Positions 29,783-40,076 of a stretch of 64,000 nucleotides of DNA are shown here, piece by piece. The DNA is from Arthrobacter rhizosphaerae. GTDB lineage: Bacteria; Actinomycetota; Actinomycetes; Actinomycetales; Micrococcaceae. The stretch covers positions 1 through 64,000 of the forward strand of contig NZ_JALLAN010000009.1 of assembly GCF_023062595.1 (NCBI RefSeq), written 5' to 3'. The notes beneath the pieces are model-generated. The model made no database searches and had not been told where the DNA came from. It saw only the letters and a list, made by a program, of their open reading frames with translations. The position numbers were made by a program, and so were the translations under genes. Position 1 is the first letter of the stretch. Every line of letters starts with the position of its first letter.

Positions 29783-32710
29783 TTACCCGAGTATCTCGGC
29801 CAGGAAGGTGGCGGTGTAACTGTCCTTCGACCGTGCAACCTGCTCCGGAGTGCCCGTGGCGATGACCTGCCCGCCGCCGGAACCGCCGTCGGGGCCAAGG
29901 TCCACAATCCAGTCGGCACTCTTGATGACATCGAGGTTGTGCTCGATGGTAATCACCGTGTTGCCTTTATCCACGAGGCCCTGGAGCACCAGGAGGAGCT
30001 TACGGATGTCCTCGAAGTGGAGTCCGGTGGTGGGCTCATCAAGGACATAGACACTGCGGCCGTTTGACCTTTTCTGGAGCTCTGCGGCCAGCTTGACACG
30101 CTGGGCCTCGCCGCCGGACAGCGTGGTTGCCGGCTGCCCCAGGCGGACATAGCCGAGGCCGACGTCCACCAGGGTGTTCAGATGCCTGGCAATAGGCGAG
30201 AAGGCTGCAAAGAACTCAGCGCCCTCTTCGATGGACATGTTCAGTACGTCCGCGATGGTCTTGCCCTTGTAGTGGACTTCCAGCGTTTCCCGGTTGTAGC
30301 GGGCTCCGTGGCAAACTTCGCAGGGCACGTAGACGTCCGGGAGGAAGTTCATCTCGATCTTGAGCGTTCCATCGCCGGAGCACGCCTCGCAGCGTCCGCC
30401 TTTGACGTTGAAGGAGAACCGGCCGGGCATGTAACCCCGGACCTTGGCTTCCGTGGTCTCGGCGAACAGCTTGCGGATGTTGTCGAACACTCCCGTGTAT
30501 GTCGCGGGGTTGGAACGCGGTGTGCGGCCGATGGGGCTTTGGTCCACGTGCACAACTTTGTCGAGGTGCTCAAGGCCCTGGACGCTCTTGTGCCTGCCGG
30601 CGACCTGCTTGGCGCCATTGAGTTTATTGGCCAGCACCTTGTAGAGGATTTCGTTAACCAGGGTGGACTTTCCTGAGCCGCTGACTCCGGTGACCGCAGT
30701 CATCAGTCCGAGAGGGAACGCTGCATCAACGTTCACCAGGTTGTTTTCCTTGGCCCCGATGACCTTCAGTTCCCGCTTCTTGTCGTATTTCCGGCGTTTC
30801 TTCGGAATGTCGATGGATTTGCGTCCGGAGAGGTAGTCACCGGTCAGCGACTTCCTGTTTTCCAGCAGGGCAGTGTATGAACCGGAGTGAACCACCTGGC
30901 CGCCGTGTTCGCCGGCGCCTGGCCCGATGTCCACTATCCAGTCCGCTTCCTGAATGGTGTCCTCATCATGCTCAACGACGATCAGGGTGTTTCCAAGATC
31001 GCGGAGCCTGGTGAGGGTCTCGATGAGCCTGCGGTTGTCCCGCTGGTGGAGCCCGATGGAGGGCTCATCAAGGACGTAAAGTACCCCCACAAGGCCCGAG
31101 CCGATCTGAGTGGCGAGACGGATACGCTGCGCCTCGCCGCCGGACAGGGTGGCAGAGGGCCGTTCAAGGTTGAGGTATTCGAGGCCGACGTCGAGAAGGA
31201 ATGTCAGCCGGGCCTGGATTTCCTTCAGCACCTGATGGGCGATTTGGGCTTCACGGCCGGTGAGAACCAGGTTGTTGAGAAAGTGTGCACATTCCCGCAT
31301 AGGCAGGGCTGCGACGTCAGCAATGGACTTGCCATTAATGAGCACGGACAGCGATGCAGGGTTGAGGCGTGCGCCGTTGCAGGCAGGGCAAGGGATCTGC
31401 CGCATGTACTCTTCGTAGCGGTCACGGGCCCAGTCGGAGTCCGTCTCGCCATGCTTGCGGTGCACGTACTGGATGGCTCCCTCAAAACCTGTGCTGTATT
31501 TCCGTTCGCGGCCAAAGCGGTTGCGGTACTGCACGACGACGTTGTGGTCCTTGCCGTGCAGGACGGTTTGCCGTACCTCGGAGGAGAGATCTTCCCAGGC
31601 CGTGTCCATGGAGAAGCCCAGTTCGTGGGACAGGCCCTCAAGCAGCCGGTTCCAGTATTCCGTGGTGGCTGTACCGAGCGACCAGGGTGCGATGGCGCCC
31701 TGGGACAGTGACAGCTCGGAGTTCGGGACGATCAGGTCCTCATCGACTTCAAGCTTGGTCCCGATGCCGCTGCACGCAGAACAGGCCCCGAAGGGGTTGT
31801 TGAAGGAGAACGACCGTGGCTCGATTTCGTCGATGGCCAACGGGTGTTCGTTCGGGCAGGCTAGGTGCTCGGAAAAGGCCCGAAGCCGGCCGTCATCCTT
31901 TGGATCAAGGTCCACAAATTCGGCCAGGACCCTGCCTTCAGCGAGCCCCAGGGCCGTTTCGATGGAATCAGTGAGGCGCTGGCTGATGCCTTCCTTGACC
32001 ACGAGCCGGTCAACGACGACTTCGATGGTGTGCTTGAACTGCTTCCCGAGCTTTGGCGGATCACTCAGCTGCACGAGCTCGCCATCAACACGTGCGCGTG
32101 AATAGCCTTTCGCTGTGAGCTCTTTGAAGAGTTCAACGAACTCGCCTTTGCGACCACGGACTACCGGAGCCAACACCTGGAACCGCGTGCCCTCCCCCAG
32201 TTCGAGCAACTGGTCCACGATCTGCTGGGGAGTCTGCTTTGTAACAGGCTCGCCGCAGGTGGGGCAATACGGACGGCCCACCCTGGCCCACAACAAGCGC
32301 ATGTAGTCGTAGATTTCTGTAATGGTGCCCACCGTTGACCGGGGGTTTTTGCTCGTTGACTTCTGATCGATGGAGACGGCGGGAGACAGGCCCTCAATGA
32401 AGTCAACATCCGGCTTGTCTACCTGGCCCAGGAACTGGCGGGCGTACGCGGAGAGCGACTCGACATACCGCCGCTGCCCTTCGGCGAAAATGGTGTCAAA
32501 GGCCAGCGAGGATTTTCCCGAGCCCGAGAGGCCGGTGAAAACGATCATCGCGTCCCTGGGCAGATCCAGGTCCACGTTCTGCAGATTGTGTTCCCGGGCG
32601 CCCTTGACTATGAGGCGCGACAGGTCCGGACGGAGCGGCGTGGCATGGGTGAGCGGCGCGACGGCAGAGTGGACATCAACGGCTGGATCTTCAGCTACGG
32701 CTTTAGGCAC
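29783..32710 (-). CDS. uvrA: excinuclease ABC subunit A
   Basis: 975-aa damage-recognition ATPase of nucleotide-excision repair with two ABC ATPase modules. The first Walker A is [15 protein letters not shown] (near 54-68) and the second [15 protein letters not shown]; both signature regions ([24 protein letters not shown]) are present, as are zinc clusters CPTCGEPV and CEACSGDG. Length is normal. The GTG start at 32710 follows TAGCAT by six bases, and a LexA-like box sits just upstream. Confidence 0.97.
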   Translation of the reverse strand: MPKAVAEDPAVDVHSAVAPLTHATPLRPDLSRLIVKGAREHNLQNVDLDLPRDAMIVFTGLSGSGKSSLAFDTIFAEGQRRYVESLSAYARQFLGQVDKPDVDFIEGLSPAVSIDQKSTSKNPRSTVGTITEIYDYMRLLWARVGRPYCPTCGEPVTKQTPQQIVDQLLELGEGTRFQVLAPVVRGRKGEFVELFKELTAKGYSRARVDGELVQLSDPPKLGKQFKHTIEVVVDRLVVKEGISQRLTDSIETALGLAEGRVLAEFVDLDPKDDGRLRAFSEHLACPNEHPLAIDEIEPRSFSFNNPFGACSACSGIGTKLEVDEDLIVPNSELSLSQGAIAPWSLGTATTEYWNRLLEGLSHELGFSMDTAWEDLSSEVRQTVLHGKDHNVVVQYRNRFGRERKYSTGFEGAIQYVHRKHGETDSDWARDRYEEYMRQIPCPACNGARLNPASLSVLINGKSIADVAALPMRECAHFLNNLVLTGREAQIAHQVLKEIQARLTFLLDVGLEYLNLERPSATLSGGEAQRIRLATQIGSGLVGVLYVLDEPSIGLHQRDNRRLIETLTRLRDLGNTLIVVEHDEDTIQEADWIVDIGPGAGEHGGQVVHSGSYTALLENRKSLTGDYLSGRKSIDIPKKRRKYDKKRELKVIGAKENNLVNVDAAFPLGLMTAVTGVSGSGKSTLVNEILYKVLANKLNGAKQVAGRHKSVQGLEHLDKVVHVDQSPIGRTPRSNPATYTGVFDNIRKLFAETTEAKVRGYMPGRFSFNVKGGRCEACSGDGTLKIEMNFLPDVYVPCEVCHGARYNRETLEVHYKGKTIADVLNMSIEEGAEFFAAFSPIARHLNTLVDVGLGYVRLGQPATTLSGGEAQRVKLAAELQKRSNGRSVYVLDEPTTGLHFEDIRKLLLVLQGLVDKGNTVITIEHNLDVIKSADWIVDLGPDGGSGGGQVIATGTPEQVARSKDSYTATFLAEILG

Positions 32711-32722
32711 CCACTAATGCTA
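32710..32722 (-). promoter_or_regulatory. leaderless -10 element of uvrA
   Basis: TAGCAT (32722-32717), then six bases (TAGTGG), then the GTG at 32710; no separate ribosome site. Confidence 0.55.
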
Positions 32723-32723
32723 A

Positions 32724-32739
32724 TCGAAAACTTCTTCGA
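32724..32739. promoter_or_regulatory. LexA-like SOS box upstream of uvrA
   Basis: TCGAAAACTTCTTCGA keeps both outer pentamers of the actinobacterial LexA site TCGAAC-N4-GTTCGA; the inner C and G differ. It ends one base upstream of the -10 hexamer, so LexA binding would block transcription. Confidence 0.5.
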
Positions 32740-32756
32740 ATTTCCATGACCTGTCA

Positions 32757-33137
32757 TTATTCCGCATCGTAGGCTGCAGCCAGCAACTGCACGGCGGCAG
32801 CAAAGCTCGCCCCCTGGGCTTTTGCCCTTGACGCATACTCGGCGGCAGCCTCGGACAGGGAGCTCCAGGCGTCATCGCGTGCACACACCACTGTGCCGTT
32901 CCTGCCGCGCGTCGCCACCACACCTGCGGCCTCAAGTTCCTTGTACGCCCTTGCCACGGTATGCGGCGCGACTCCCAGCTCCGCGGCAAGGTTCCGCACC
33001 GCCGGAAGTTTCGTTCCGGGCGCGAGCTTCCCTGCATCGGCCCGCTCAATGACGTTCAGCCGTAGTTGCTCGAAGAGCGGCACCGAGCTGCTGTGGTTGG
33101 GTTTCCACGTTCCGGGGAACGCTTCGGCGGCAGTCAC
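32757..33137 (-). CDS. GntR-family regulator (YtrA type)
   Basis: 126-aa regulator with a winged helix at about 30-85 (AAELGVAPHTVARAYKELEAAGVVATR) and only a short C-terminal helix, the layout of the YtrA subgroup, which often controls ABC transporters. No transporter is adjacent; it lies between uvrA and a methyltransferase gene on the same strand. GTG at 33137 has GGAGATACC before it. Ligand and targets unknown. Confidence 0.85.
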   Translation of the reverse strand: MTAAEAFPGTWKPNHSSSVPLFEQLRLNVIERADAGKLAPGTKLPAVRNLAAELGVAPHTVARAYKELEAAGVVATRGRNGTVVCARDDAWSSLSEAAAEYASRAKAQGASFAAAVQLLAAAYDAE

Positions 33138-33239
33138 AGTGGTATCTCCATGATGAGAATTAGACCAGCGTCCTTCTGCCTGAACAAGCCGGTATCCCTG
33201 CCCTCTGAAGAGAAACGTCCGGCCCCCTGGCCAGGAAAC

Positions 33240-34016
33240 TCAGGCGGGCTTGTGCGCAACCGCGAAGATCCTTCGGAACGGGAGCACCGTTCCGTGGCCG
33301 GTAATGGGATACGCCTTGTCAAGCAAAGCGGAGTATTCGGCCTCAAACTCCAGCGCCTCAGTGGGCGGCAGCGCCGCCAGCACGGGCCTGAGCCCGGTAC
33401 CCCGAACCCATTCCAGGACGGCATTTTCCCCCTGAAGCACCTGGTAATAGGTGGTTTCCCAAGCGTCAGCCTCACAGCCGGCGTCGAGCATCACCTCGAG
33501 GTATTCATCCGGTTCTCCCACGGCGTCGTTGTGGCGCAGAATCCCCGAGAGCCTGTCAGCCCAGTCCGCCGATTCGGCAAGTTCGCGCATCAGGGTATGG
33601 GACGGGGCGTTGAAATTGCCCGGGACCTGCAGGGCAAACCACGCCCCGGGTTCAAGGGCATCCAGCCACTTCTTCAAAAGTCCCACGTGACCGGGCACCC
33701 ACTGGAGAGCGGCATTGGTAACCACAACGTCCGTCCCGGAAGACGGCACCCATTCCGCGATCCCGCCCAGACTGAAGGTGAGGTTGGGCAGCACGGTGTC
33801 GGCTGTGGCATGGCGCAGCATTTCTACGGAGGAATCCAGCCCGATCACTTCCGCCTTGGGCCAGCGTTCAGCGAGGGTTGCCGTAAGGTTGCCCGGCCCG
33901 CACCCCAGATCCACCACCAGTCGAGGTTTCCCGGCCCGGATGCGTCCTACCAGATCAAAGAACGGCCTGTTGCGGTAGTCGCCGAATTGCACGTATCTCG
34001 CCGGATCCCACTTCAT
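33240..34016 (-). CDS. tam: trans-aconitate 2-methyltransferase
   Basis: 258-aa SAM-dependent methyltransferase. MKWDPARYVQFGDYRNRPFFD at the start and VVDLGCGPGNLTATLAERWP (SAM site) near 33-52 match Tam, which methylates trans-aconitate, an inhibitor of aconitase, so the role is detoxification. ATG at 34016 is chosen because it gives the family N-terminus. Divergent from the helicase gene. Specificity is by resemblance. Confidence 0.85.
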   Translation of the reverse strand: MKWDPARYVQFGDYRNRPFFDLVGRIRAGKPRLVVDLGCGPGNLTATLAERWPKAEVIGLDSSVEMLRHATADTVLPNLTFSLGGIAEWVPSSGTDVVVTNAALQWVPGHVGLLKKWLDALEPGAWFALQVPGNFNAPSHTLMRELAESADWADRLSGILRHNDAVGEPDEYLEVMLDAGCEADAWETTYYQVLQGENAVLEWVRGTGLRPVLAALPPTEALEFEAEYSALLDKAYPITGHGTVLPFRRIFAVAHKPA

Positions 34017-34067
34017 AAGTGCCTCGCTCCCCAATTGTTCCGTCCCAGCGAGCGTAGCAGCGGGCAC

Positions 34068-34084
34068 TAAGCTGGAAGGCAATG
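34068..34084 (+). promoter_or_regulatory. -10 element close to the helicase start
   Basis: TAAGCT (34068-34073) lies 8 bases before the ATG at 34082. The intervening GGAAGGCA could be either the first transcribed bases of a near-leaderless mRNA or a ribosome site. Confidence 0.45.
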
Positions 34085-36628
34085 AAACTCGTTGATCAGC
34101 TTCCCGTCCCCTCCGCACTTACTTCCACAGGAGCAGGTCCGGATGCAGACGTGCTGTACAGCCGCTTTGTGGACTGGACGGAAAGCCGCGGCCTGGCCCT
34201 CTATGAGGCCCAGGATGAAGCCATCATGGAGCTTGCGGCCGGCGCCAACGTCATCCTGGCCACGCCAACCGGATCCGGAAAATCCCTCGTTGCGATCGCC
34301 GCCCACTTCCAGTCCATGGCGCGGGGCGAACGGAGCTACTACACGGCACCGATCAAGGCCCTGGTTTCGGAAAAGTTCTTCGCACTCTGCGAGATTTTCG
34401 GGGCAGAGAATGTTGGCATGATCACCGGGGACTCGGGTGTGAACCAGGACGCCCCCATCATCTGCTGTACAGCAGAAATCCTCGCGAATATCGCCTTGCG
34501 GGAGGGTGCGTCAGCAGATCTGGGTGCCGTCATCATGGACGAGTTCCACTTTTACTCCGACCCTCAACGCGGGTGGGCGTGGCAGGTTCCGCTCCTGGAG
34601 CTGCCCCAGGCCCGGTTCCTGCTGATGTCTGCAACCCTGGGTGATGTCAGTCGCTTTGAGGACTGCCTGACGGAACTGACTGGGCGCCCGACGACGACCG
34701 TCAGTTCCGCTGAACGTCCCATTCCGCTGCACTACTACTACCAGCAGACCCCTGTTCACGAGACGCTGGAAGAGCTGCTTTCCACCAAGCAGGTGCCCGT
34801 CTACGTGGTCCATTTCAGCCAGTTGGAAGCGATTGACCGGGCGCAGAACCTCATGAGCATTAACGTCTGTACAAGGGACGAAAAGGACAAGATTGCCGAG
34901 CTGATCGCGAACTTCCGTTTTGCTGCAGGTTTCGGAAAAACGCTCAACCGCCTGGTGCGGCACGGGATCGGCGTACATCATGCCGGCATGCTTCCGAAGT
35001 ACCGGCGCCTTGTTGAGCAGCTTGCGCAGGCCGGACTGTTGAAAGTCATCTGCGGCACCGACACCTTGGGAGTCGGAATCAACGTCCCCATCCGCACGGT
35101 GCTCCTGACCGCGCTCAGCAAGTACGACGGCGTCCGCACCCGCCTGCTCAACTCCCGCGAGTTCCATCAGATAGCGGGCAGGGCGGGCAGGGCAGGTTAC
35201 GACACGGCCGGCACGGTAGTCGTCCAGGCACCCGAACATGTCACCGAGAACATCAAAGCCATGGCCAAGGCAACAGCGAAGTTCGGGGATGACCAGAAGA
35301 AGCTCCGGCAGGTTGTTAAACGGAAACCGCCGGAAGGATTCGTCTCCTGGGGTGAACCCACCTACAAGCGCCTTGTCGAATCTGTTCCTGATCCACTGAC
35401 GTCAAGTTTCGCCGTGACCCATGCGATGCTGATGAACCTGATGGAACGGCCCGGCGATCCCTTCACAGCAACCCGGCGCCTCCTGACGGAAAATCACGAG
35501 CCGAGGTCGTCCCAGCTGCAGCTCATGAAGAAGGCCCTCGGTATTTACCGGGAGCTGCTGGCCGCGGGTGTGGTGGAACGCATCCCTGAACACGAACAGG
35601 GTCCGGACGGCAGGAGTGTCCGGCTCACAGTGCACCTGCAGGCCAACTTTGCCCTGAACCAGCCGCTCTCCCCGTTCGCCCTCGCAGCCCTTGAACTGCT
35701 TGACCCGGAGTCGCCGTCGTACGCCCTTGACGTGGTGTCCGTCATCGAAGCGACACTGGAGAAGCCCCGCCAGATCCTGTCCGCCCAGCAGAAGAAGGCA
35801 CGCGGCGAAGCCGTGGCCGCCATGAAGGCTGACGGCATTGACTACGACCAGCGCATGGCCATGCTGGAGGACGTGAGCTACCCGCAGCCTCTTGCGGAGA
35901 TCCTGGGCGAGGCCTTCGACGTTTATCGCAAGGCGGCACCGTGGGTTGGCGATTTCGAACTCGCACCCAAGTCGGTGGTGCGGGACATGTATGAACGCGC
36001 CATGAACTTCGGTGAATTCGTCCAGTTCTACGGGCTGGCCCGTTCCGAGGGCATTGTGCTCCGCTACCTCGCAGACGGTTACAAGGCGCTGCGCCAGACA
36101 GTGCCGCAGGATGCGTTGAGGGAGGACCTGGAGGATCTCATCGCCTGGCTCGGTGAGCTGGTCCGCCAGGTGGACTCCAGCCTGTTGGACGAATGGGAGG
36201 AGCTCACCTCCGGCGCCGCGCCCACTCCTCACGACGCTCCCCCGCCTCCGCCTCCGTCCTTGACCTCGAACATCCGGGCCTTCCGGGTTATGGTCCGGAA
36301 CGAGATGTTCCGCCGGGTGGAGCTATTCGCGGATGAGGCCGCCAGCGCCCTTGGGGAGCTCGACGCCGGCACCGGCTGGGACGCCGAGCGTTGGGAGGAT
36401 GTCCTGGACGACTACTTCGACGAACACGACGACATCGGAACCGGCCCGGACGCCCGCGGCCCTGGACTCCTCATCATCACCGAGGAACCGGGGGTCTGGA
36501 AGGTCAGGCAGATCTTTGACGATCCCGCCGGGAACCACGACTGGGGTATTTCGGCCGAAGTGGACCTCGCTGCTTCGGACGAAACGGGGACAGCTGTTGT
36601 CCGGGTGACGGACGTCAACAGGCTCTGA
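34082..36628 (+). CDS. Ski2-like DEAD/DEAH-box helicase (DUF3516)
   Basis: 848-aa superfamily 2 helicase. Motif I TPTGSGKSLVA near 60-70, motif II MDEFHFYSD near 152-160, motif III SATLGD, and motif VI QIAGRAGRAG near 363-372; HHAGMLPKYRRLVEQLAQ lies before motif V. The C-terminal 400 residues are the DUF3516 region seen in actinobacterial members. It probably unwinds structured RNA, but DNA substrates are possible. It starts a plus-strand run with the acetyltransferase and aminopeptidase genes. Confidence 0.9.
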   Translation: MKLVDQLPVPSALTSTGAGPDADVLYSRFVDWTESRGLALYEAQDEAIMELAAGANVILATPTGSGKSLVAIAAHFQSMARGERSYYTAPIKALVSEKFFALCEIFGAENVGMITGDSGVNQDAPIICCTAEILANIALREGASADLGAVIMDEFHFYSDPQRGWAWQVPLLELPQARFLLMSATLGDVSRFEDCLTELTGRPTTTVSSAERPIPLHYYYQQTPVHETLEELLSTKQVPVYVVHFSQLEAIDRAQNLMSINVCTRDEKDKIAELIANFRFAAGFGKTLNRLVRHGIGVHHAGMLPKYRRLVEQLAQAGLLKVICGTDTLGVGINVPIRTVLLTALSKYDGVRTRLLNSREFHQIAGRAGRAGYDTAGTVVVQAPEHVTENIKAMAKATAKFGDDQKKLRQVVKRKPPEGFVSWGEPTYKRLVESVPDPLTSSFAVTHAMLMNLMERPGDPFTATRRLLTENHEPRSSQLQLMKKALGIYRELLAAGVVERIPEHEQGPDGRSVRLTVHLQANFALNQPLSPFALAALELLDPESPSYALDVVSVIEATLEKPRQILSAQQKKARGEAVAAMKADGIDYDQRMAMLEDVSYPQPLAEILGEAFDVYRKAAPWVGDFELAPKSVVRDMYERAMNFGEFVQFYGLARSEGIVLRYLADGYKALRQTVPQDALREDLEDLIAWLGELVRQVDSSLLDEWEELTSGAAPTPHDAPPPPPPSLTSNIRAFRVMVRNEMFRRVELFADEAASALGELDAGTGWDAERWEDVLDDYFDEHDDIGTGPDARGPGLLIITEEPGVWKVRQIFDDPAGNHDWGISAEVDLAASDETGTAVVRVTDVNRL

Positions 36629-36649
36629 TCGCCCTAGTATGCTCGGATA

Positions 36650-37147
36650 ATGAGTGTAATCAGGCCCGCCACGGCAAGCGACGTTCCCGCCATCCTGCAA
36701 ATGATCCACGACCTGGCCATTTATGAAAAAGAACCCGACGCCGTCCGGAACACTCCGGAGATGCTCACTGCGGCGCTCTTCTGCGAGCAGCCGAGCGTGT
36801 TCGCCACGATGGCTGAAAACGAGGCCGGCGATGTGCAGGGGTTCGCTGTCTGGTTCCTGAACTACTCCACGTGGGAGGGGGTCCACGGCATCTACCTTGA
36901 GGATCTGTACGTCACCCCGGACTCACGGGGCGAGGGTCACGGCAAGGCGCTGCTGCAGTACCTGGCTGATACCGCCGTCGAACGCGGCTACGCACGCGTG
37001 GAATGGAGCGTGCTCGACTGGAATGAGCCCTCCATCAACTTTTATCGGAAACTCGGGGCCGTGCCCATGGACGGATGGTCCACATTCCGGCTCACGGGCA
37101 GTGCTTTGGAAGCCTTTGCCCGGCAGGAAGCCAGGGTCGGTGGCTAA
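36650..37147 (+). CDS. GNAT-family acetyltransferase
   Basis: 165-aa GCN5-related N-acetyltransferase resembling spermidine/diamine N-acetyltransferases (start SVIRPATASDVPAILQMI; acetyl-CoA loop DSRGEGHGKALL near 88-99; EWSVLDWNEPSINFYRKLGA near the end). It would acetylate a small amine, but the substrate cannot be set from the sequence. TAGTAT (36635-36640) is 9 bases upstream of the ATG. It overlaps the next gene by 8 bases. Confidence 0.85.
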   Translation: MSVIRPATASDVPAILQMIHDLAIYEKEPDAVRNTPEMLTAALFCEQPSVFATMAENEAGDVQGFAVWFLNYSTWEGVHGIYLEDLYVTPDSRGEGHGKALLQYLADTAVERGYARVEWSVLDWNEPSINFYRKLGAVPMDGWSTFRLTGSALEAFARQEARVGG

Positions 37148-38495
37148 GCCCGCGCCCACTGTCCCGCACCTGATCAAGGCGCGGCACGAATTCCGTGGCA
37201 TGCGGACCACCGAGCACTTTTTTGAGCTTCCGCTCGACCACTGTCGCAACGGCAATAACGGCGAAACGATTACCGTGTTTGCAAGGGAATATGTCTCGTC
37301 AGACCACAGTCCGGAAGCTGCCGCGGAGTTGCCCTGGCTGGTCTACTTCCAGGGCGGGCCGGGGGGCCGCGGCAACCGATTCACCTCGCTGGGCGGGTGG
37401 AGCAAAGCCGCAGCCAGGGACTTCCGCATCCTGATGCTGGATCAGAGGGGAACAGGGCTCTCCTCCCCGATTGACCGGAAAACTCTGCCGCTGCGCGGAA
37501 ATGCCCAGGACCAGGCTGAGTACCTGACGCATTTCAGGGCGGATTCCATCGTGGCGGATGCCGAAGCAATCCGGCTTGCCCTCGGTTCAGGTCCCTGGAC
37601 TGTTTATGGGCAGAGTTACGGCGGCTTCTGCGCGCTGACCTACCTCTCCCAGGCATCTGCCGGTCTGCGCGAGGTTCTCATCACTGGAGGGCTTCCGCCC
37701 TTGTCCGGCCCGGCTGAACGCGTCTACCGGGCAACGTTCCCGCGGGTAGCCGCCCGGAATGCCGAGTATTTCAACCGGTACCCCGAGGACCGTGAGGTGC
37801 TGCAACGTATCGCACGGCATCTGGCACGTGTGGATGAGAGGCTCCCGAGTGGGGAACGCCTCAGCGTGGAACGTCTCCAGATGGTGGGCTCCTTCCTTGG
37901 CGGCAATACCCGGATTGATGCGCTCCACCATCTTTTGGAAGATGCGTTTTCGCCCACGCCTGATGGCGACCGTTTGTCCGATACTTTTCTGGAGCAGGTG
38001 TATTCCCTGGTTTCGAGGGCTTCAGGGCCTCTGTACGCCCTGATGCATGAGTCGATTTATGGGCAGGGTGAGGCAACGGACTGGGCCGCCTGGCGCGTCC
38101 TTAAGGAATTTCCGGAGTTCCTGCCTGATGCCGAGCCTGTCCTCCTCACCGGGGAAATGGTGTATCCGTGGTATTTCGAGCAGGACCAGTCGTTGGTGCC
38201 GCTGCGTACTGTGGCGGAGCTCCTGGCCCGGAAAAGCGACTGGAAGCCGCTGTATGATCCCGTCCGTCTGGCGGCCAACGCCATACCTGTCGCTGCCGCC
38301 GTGTACACGGAGGACATCTATGTGGACAGGGAGCTTTCGTTGGAAACGGCGGCAGCGGTGCGTGGACTTCAGGTCTGGGAATCCCCGGATTTCCACCACG
38401 ATGGCATTGCCGACGACGGCGAAGCGATCTTCGGCCGACTCCTCGGCATGGTCCGGTCTGTTCGGCCCGCCGCTTTGTCAGCCATCCGCACCTGA
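37140..38495 (+). CDS. prolyl aminopeptidase-like alpha/beta hydrolase
   Basis: 451-aa serine peptidase of the proline iminopeptidase family (S33). QGGPGGRGNRF (oxyanion region), DQRGTGLSSP, and the nucleophile elbow GQSYGGFCAL are visible; the C-terminal HHDGIADDGEAIFG holds the probable catalytic histidine. GTG at 37140 overlaps the acetyltransferase stop and fits the spacing of a coupled gene. Cytosolic; it would remove N-terminal proline or other residues from peptides. Confidence 0.88.
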   Translation: MAKPAPTVPHLIKARHEFRGMRTTEHFFELPLDHCRNGNNGETITVFAREYVSSDHSPEAAAELPWLVYFQGGPGGRGNRFTSLGGWSKAAARDFRILMLDQRGTGLSSPIDRKTLPLRGNAQDQAEYLTHFRADSIVADAEAIRLALGSGPWTVYGQSYGGFCALTYLSQASAGLREVLITGGLPPLSGPAERVYRATFPRVAARNAEYFNRYPEDREVLQRIARHLARVDERLPSGERLSVERLQMVGSFLGGNTRIDALHHLLEDAFSPTPDGDRLSDTFLEQVYSLVSRASGPLYALMHESIYGQGEATDWAAWRVLKEFPEFLPDAEPVLLTGEMVYPWYFEQDQSLVPLRTVAELLARKSDWKPLYDPVRLAANAIPVAAAVYTEDIYVDRELSLETAAAVRGLQVWESPDFHHDGIADDGEAIFGRLLGMVRSVRPAALSAIRT

Positions 38496-38553
38496 TCCAC
38501 CGGGAAGATTTCGGCCGGGCTGTTTCCGCCGGGTATATGGCAGGCTGGGATTC

Positions 38554-39939
38554 CTACCCTGAGGCGACCTTGCTGCCGCCCTGAATCCTTGTCCGCTCGG
38601 CGAGGATTCTGGCAACGGCGGCGGCAAGCACGGCCGCGGCCACCAGCCCACCAACCATGTTGAGTCCCTGATACCCCACCCAGCTCAGGACCAGGCCTGA
38701 GAAAGCTCCGCCCACGGCGCCGGCCATGCCCATGAGCATGTCGGACGTCCCTTGCACGACGATCCGCTCCCCCGGGCTGACACTCTCGGCCAGCAGGGTT
38801 GATCCTGCGATGCTTGCAGCGGACCAGCCGAGCCCCAGAAGGACCAATCCGATGGCGACTGACGTTGTGGAGGCATGCCCGAGCCCCGAAACCACTACGG
38901 CTGCCACAAGGGTCAGATAGCCCAAGGCGATGGTTTGGATCCGCCCGGCCTTATCGGTCAGCCACCCCATAACAGGCGACAGAGCAAACATGCCTGCGAT
39001 GTGCAGGGAGATTGTGATGCCGATGATCACCAGGACATCCCCGCCGGCTGAATGATCCGTATGGGAGACGCCCGGTCCGGCCACCAGGTCCTGCAGGTGC
39101 AGGGGCGTCATGGACATCACCCCTACCATCACCGCATGAGCACCCACTACAGCGGCCAGGGCAAGGATTGCGGCCGGTGAGCTGCGCACCGCACGCAGCC
39201 CCCTGGCCAGTGAACCGCGCTTGGCAGTCCCCGGTGTCCGTTGCCCGGCGGAAGGCGGAGCGGCAGGCTGTGCAGTGCCCACCGTTTGGACAGTGTCGGC
39301 CTCGGCCAATTGCCGGGCAAGGAGCAGCGGGTCCGGACGGAGCCCCACCAGCAGCAGGATGGCGGCAAGAAGGAGCCCTGCGGCCGAAATAACAAATGGC
39401 CCCGCAATAGGCGGCAAACCCAGTGCCTGGCCGACAACTGCCCCTGGCTGGATCAGGTTGGGCCCGGCAACGGCCCCGATGGTTATGGCCCAGACAACGG
39501 CTGAGAGGGCCCGGCCGCGGTGTTCGGAGTCCGCAAGGTCGACGGCGGCGAATCTGGCCTGAAGGTTTGAGGCTGCGCCCACTCCCACGCCGGCAGCACC
39601 GAGGATCAGCAGCAGGAAAATCCCGGTCACCACGGAGAGCACCATCAGCAGGGTTCCTGCCAGGGCAGTGGCAAGCCCCGAGACGAGACCGATCCGCCGT
39701 CCCCGGTGGTCGGCGAGTGACGCCAGCGGTAAGGCCGCCAGCGCAGCGGCGAGGGTCATTACAGTTGCGACAGATCCTGCCCAGGCGTTTGACCCGGACA
39801 GGTCCACTGCAAGCAGGGAGCCTATAGACACCGTGGCTCCGGTGACAATTGCGCTAAGAAGTTGTGCCGATCCGAGGATCCAGACGGTGCGGCGCTGTAC
39901 CTGTATGACGCTCGGTTCGGCCTTGGAGGAGGTAGCCAT
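38554..39939 (-). CDS. MFS transporter
   Basis: 461-aa major facilitator protein with 12 or more hydrophobic segments; the loop LADHRGRRIGLVSG is the MFS motif A after TM2. A long hydrophilic loop rich in Ala/Pro/Gln divides the halves. Wording resembles drug-efflux permeases, but substrate is unknown. ATG at 39939 is chosen: TATGCT lies six bases upstream (leaderless), and the longer frame runs through the terC terminator hairpin. Convergent with the aminopeptidase gene. Confidence 0.85.
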   Translation of the reverse strand: MATSSKAEPSVIQVQRRTVWILGSAQLLSAIVTGATVSIGSLLAVDLSGSNAWAGSVATVMTLAAALAALPLASLADHRGRRIGLVSGLATALAGTLLMVLSVVTGIFLLLILGAAGVGVGAASNLQARFAAVDLADSEHRGRALSAVVWAITIGAVAGPNLIQPGAVVGQALGLPPIAGPFVISAAGLLLAAILLLVGLRPDPLLLARQLAEADTVQTVGTAQPAAPPSAGQRTPGTAKRGSLARGLRAVRSSPAAILALAAVVGAHAVMVGVMSMTPLHLQDLVAGPGVSHTDHSAGGDVLVIIGITISLHIAGMFALSPVMGWLTDKAGRIQTIALGYLTLVAAVVVSGLGHASTTSVAIGLVLLGLGWSAASIAGSTLLAESVSPGERIVVQGTSDMLMGMAGAVGGAFSGLVLSWVGYQGLNMVGGLVAAAVLAAAVARILAERTRIQGGSKVASG

Positions 39940-39951
39940 TCTCAGAGCATA
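39939..39951 (-). promoter_or_regulatory. leaderless -10 element of MFS gene
   Basis: TATGCT (39951-39946), six bases (CTGAGA), then the ATG at 39939. Confidence 0.5.
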
Positions 39952-40015
39952 GACCGCGGGGGTACAACCTGACAGGGCGCCCGGCGTGCAATCGGCACGC
40001 CCGTTGAAAACAAAC

Positions 40016-40043
40016 AACCCCGGCCACGAGAGTGGCCGGGGTT
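40016..40043 (-). terminator. terC terminator
   Basis: AACCCCGGCCAC (40016-40027) pairs perfectly with GTGGCCGGGGTT (40032-40043), loop of 4; on the minus strand it is followed by GTTTGTTTTC. A classic intrinsic terminator 34 bases after terC. Confidence 0.92.
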
Positions 40044-40076
40044 GGCGTTGAGTTTCAGTGCTGTGGCGCGTGGCCC

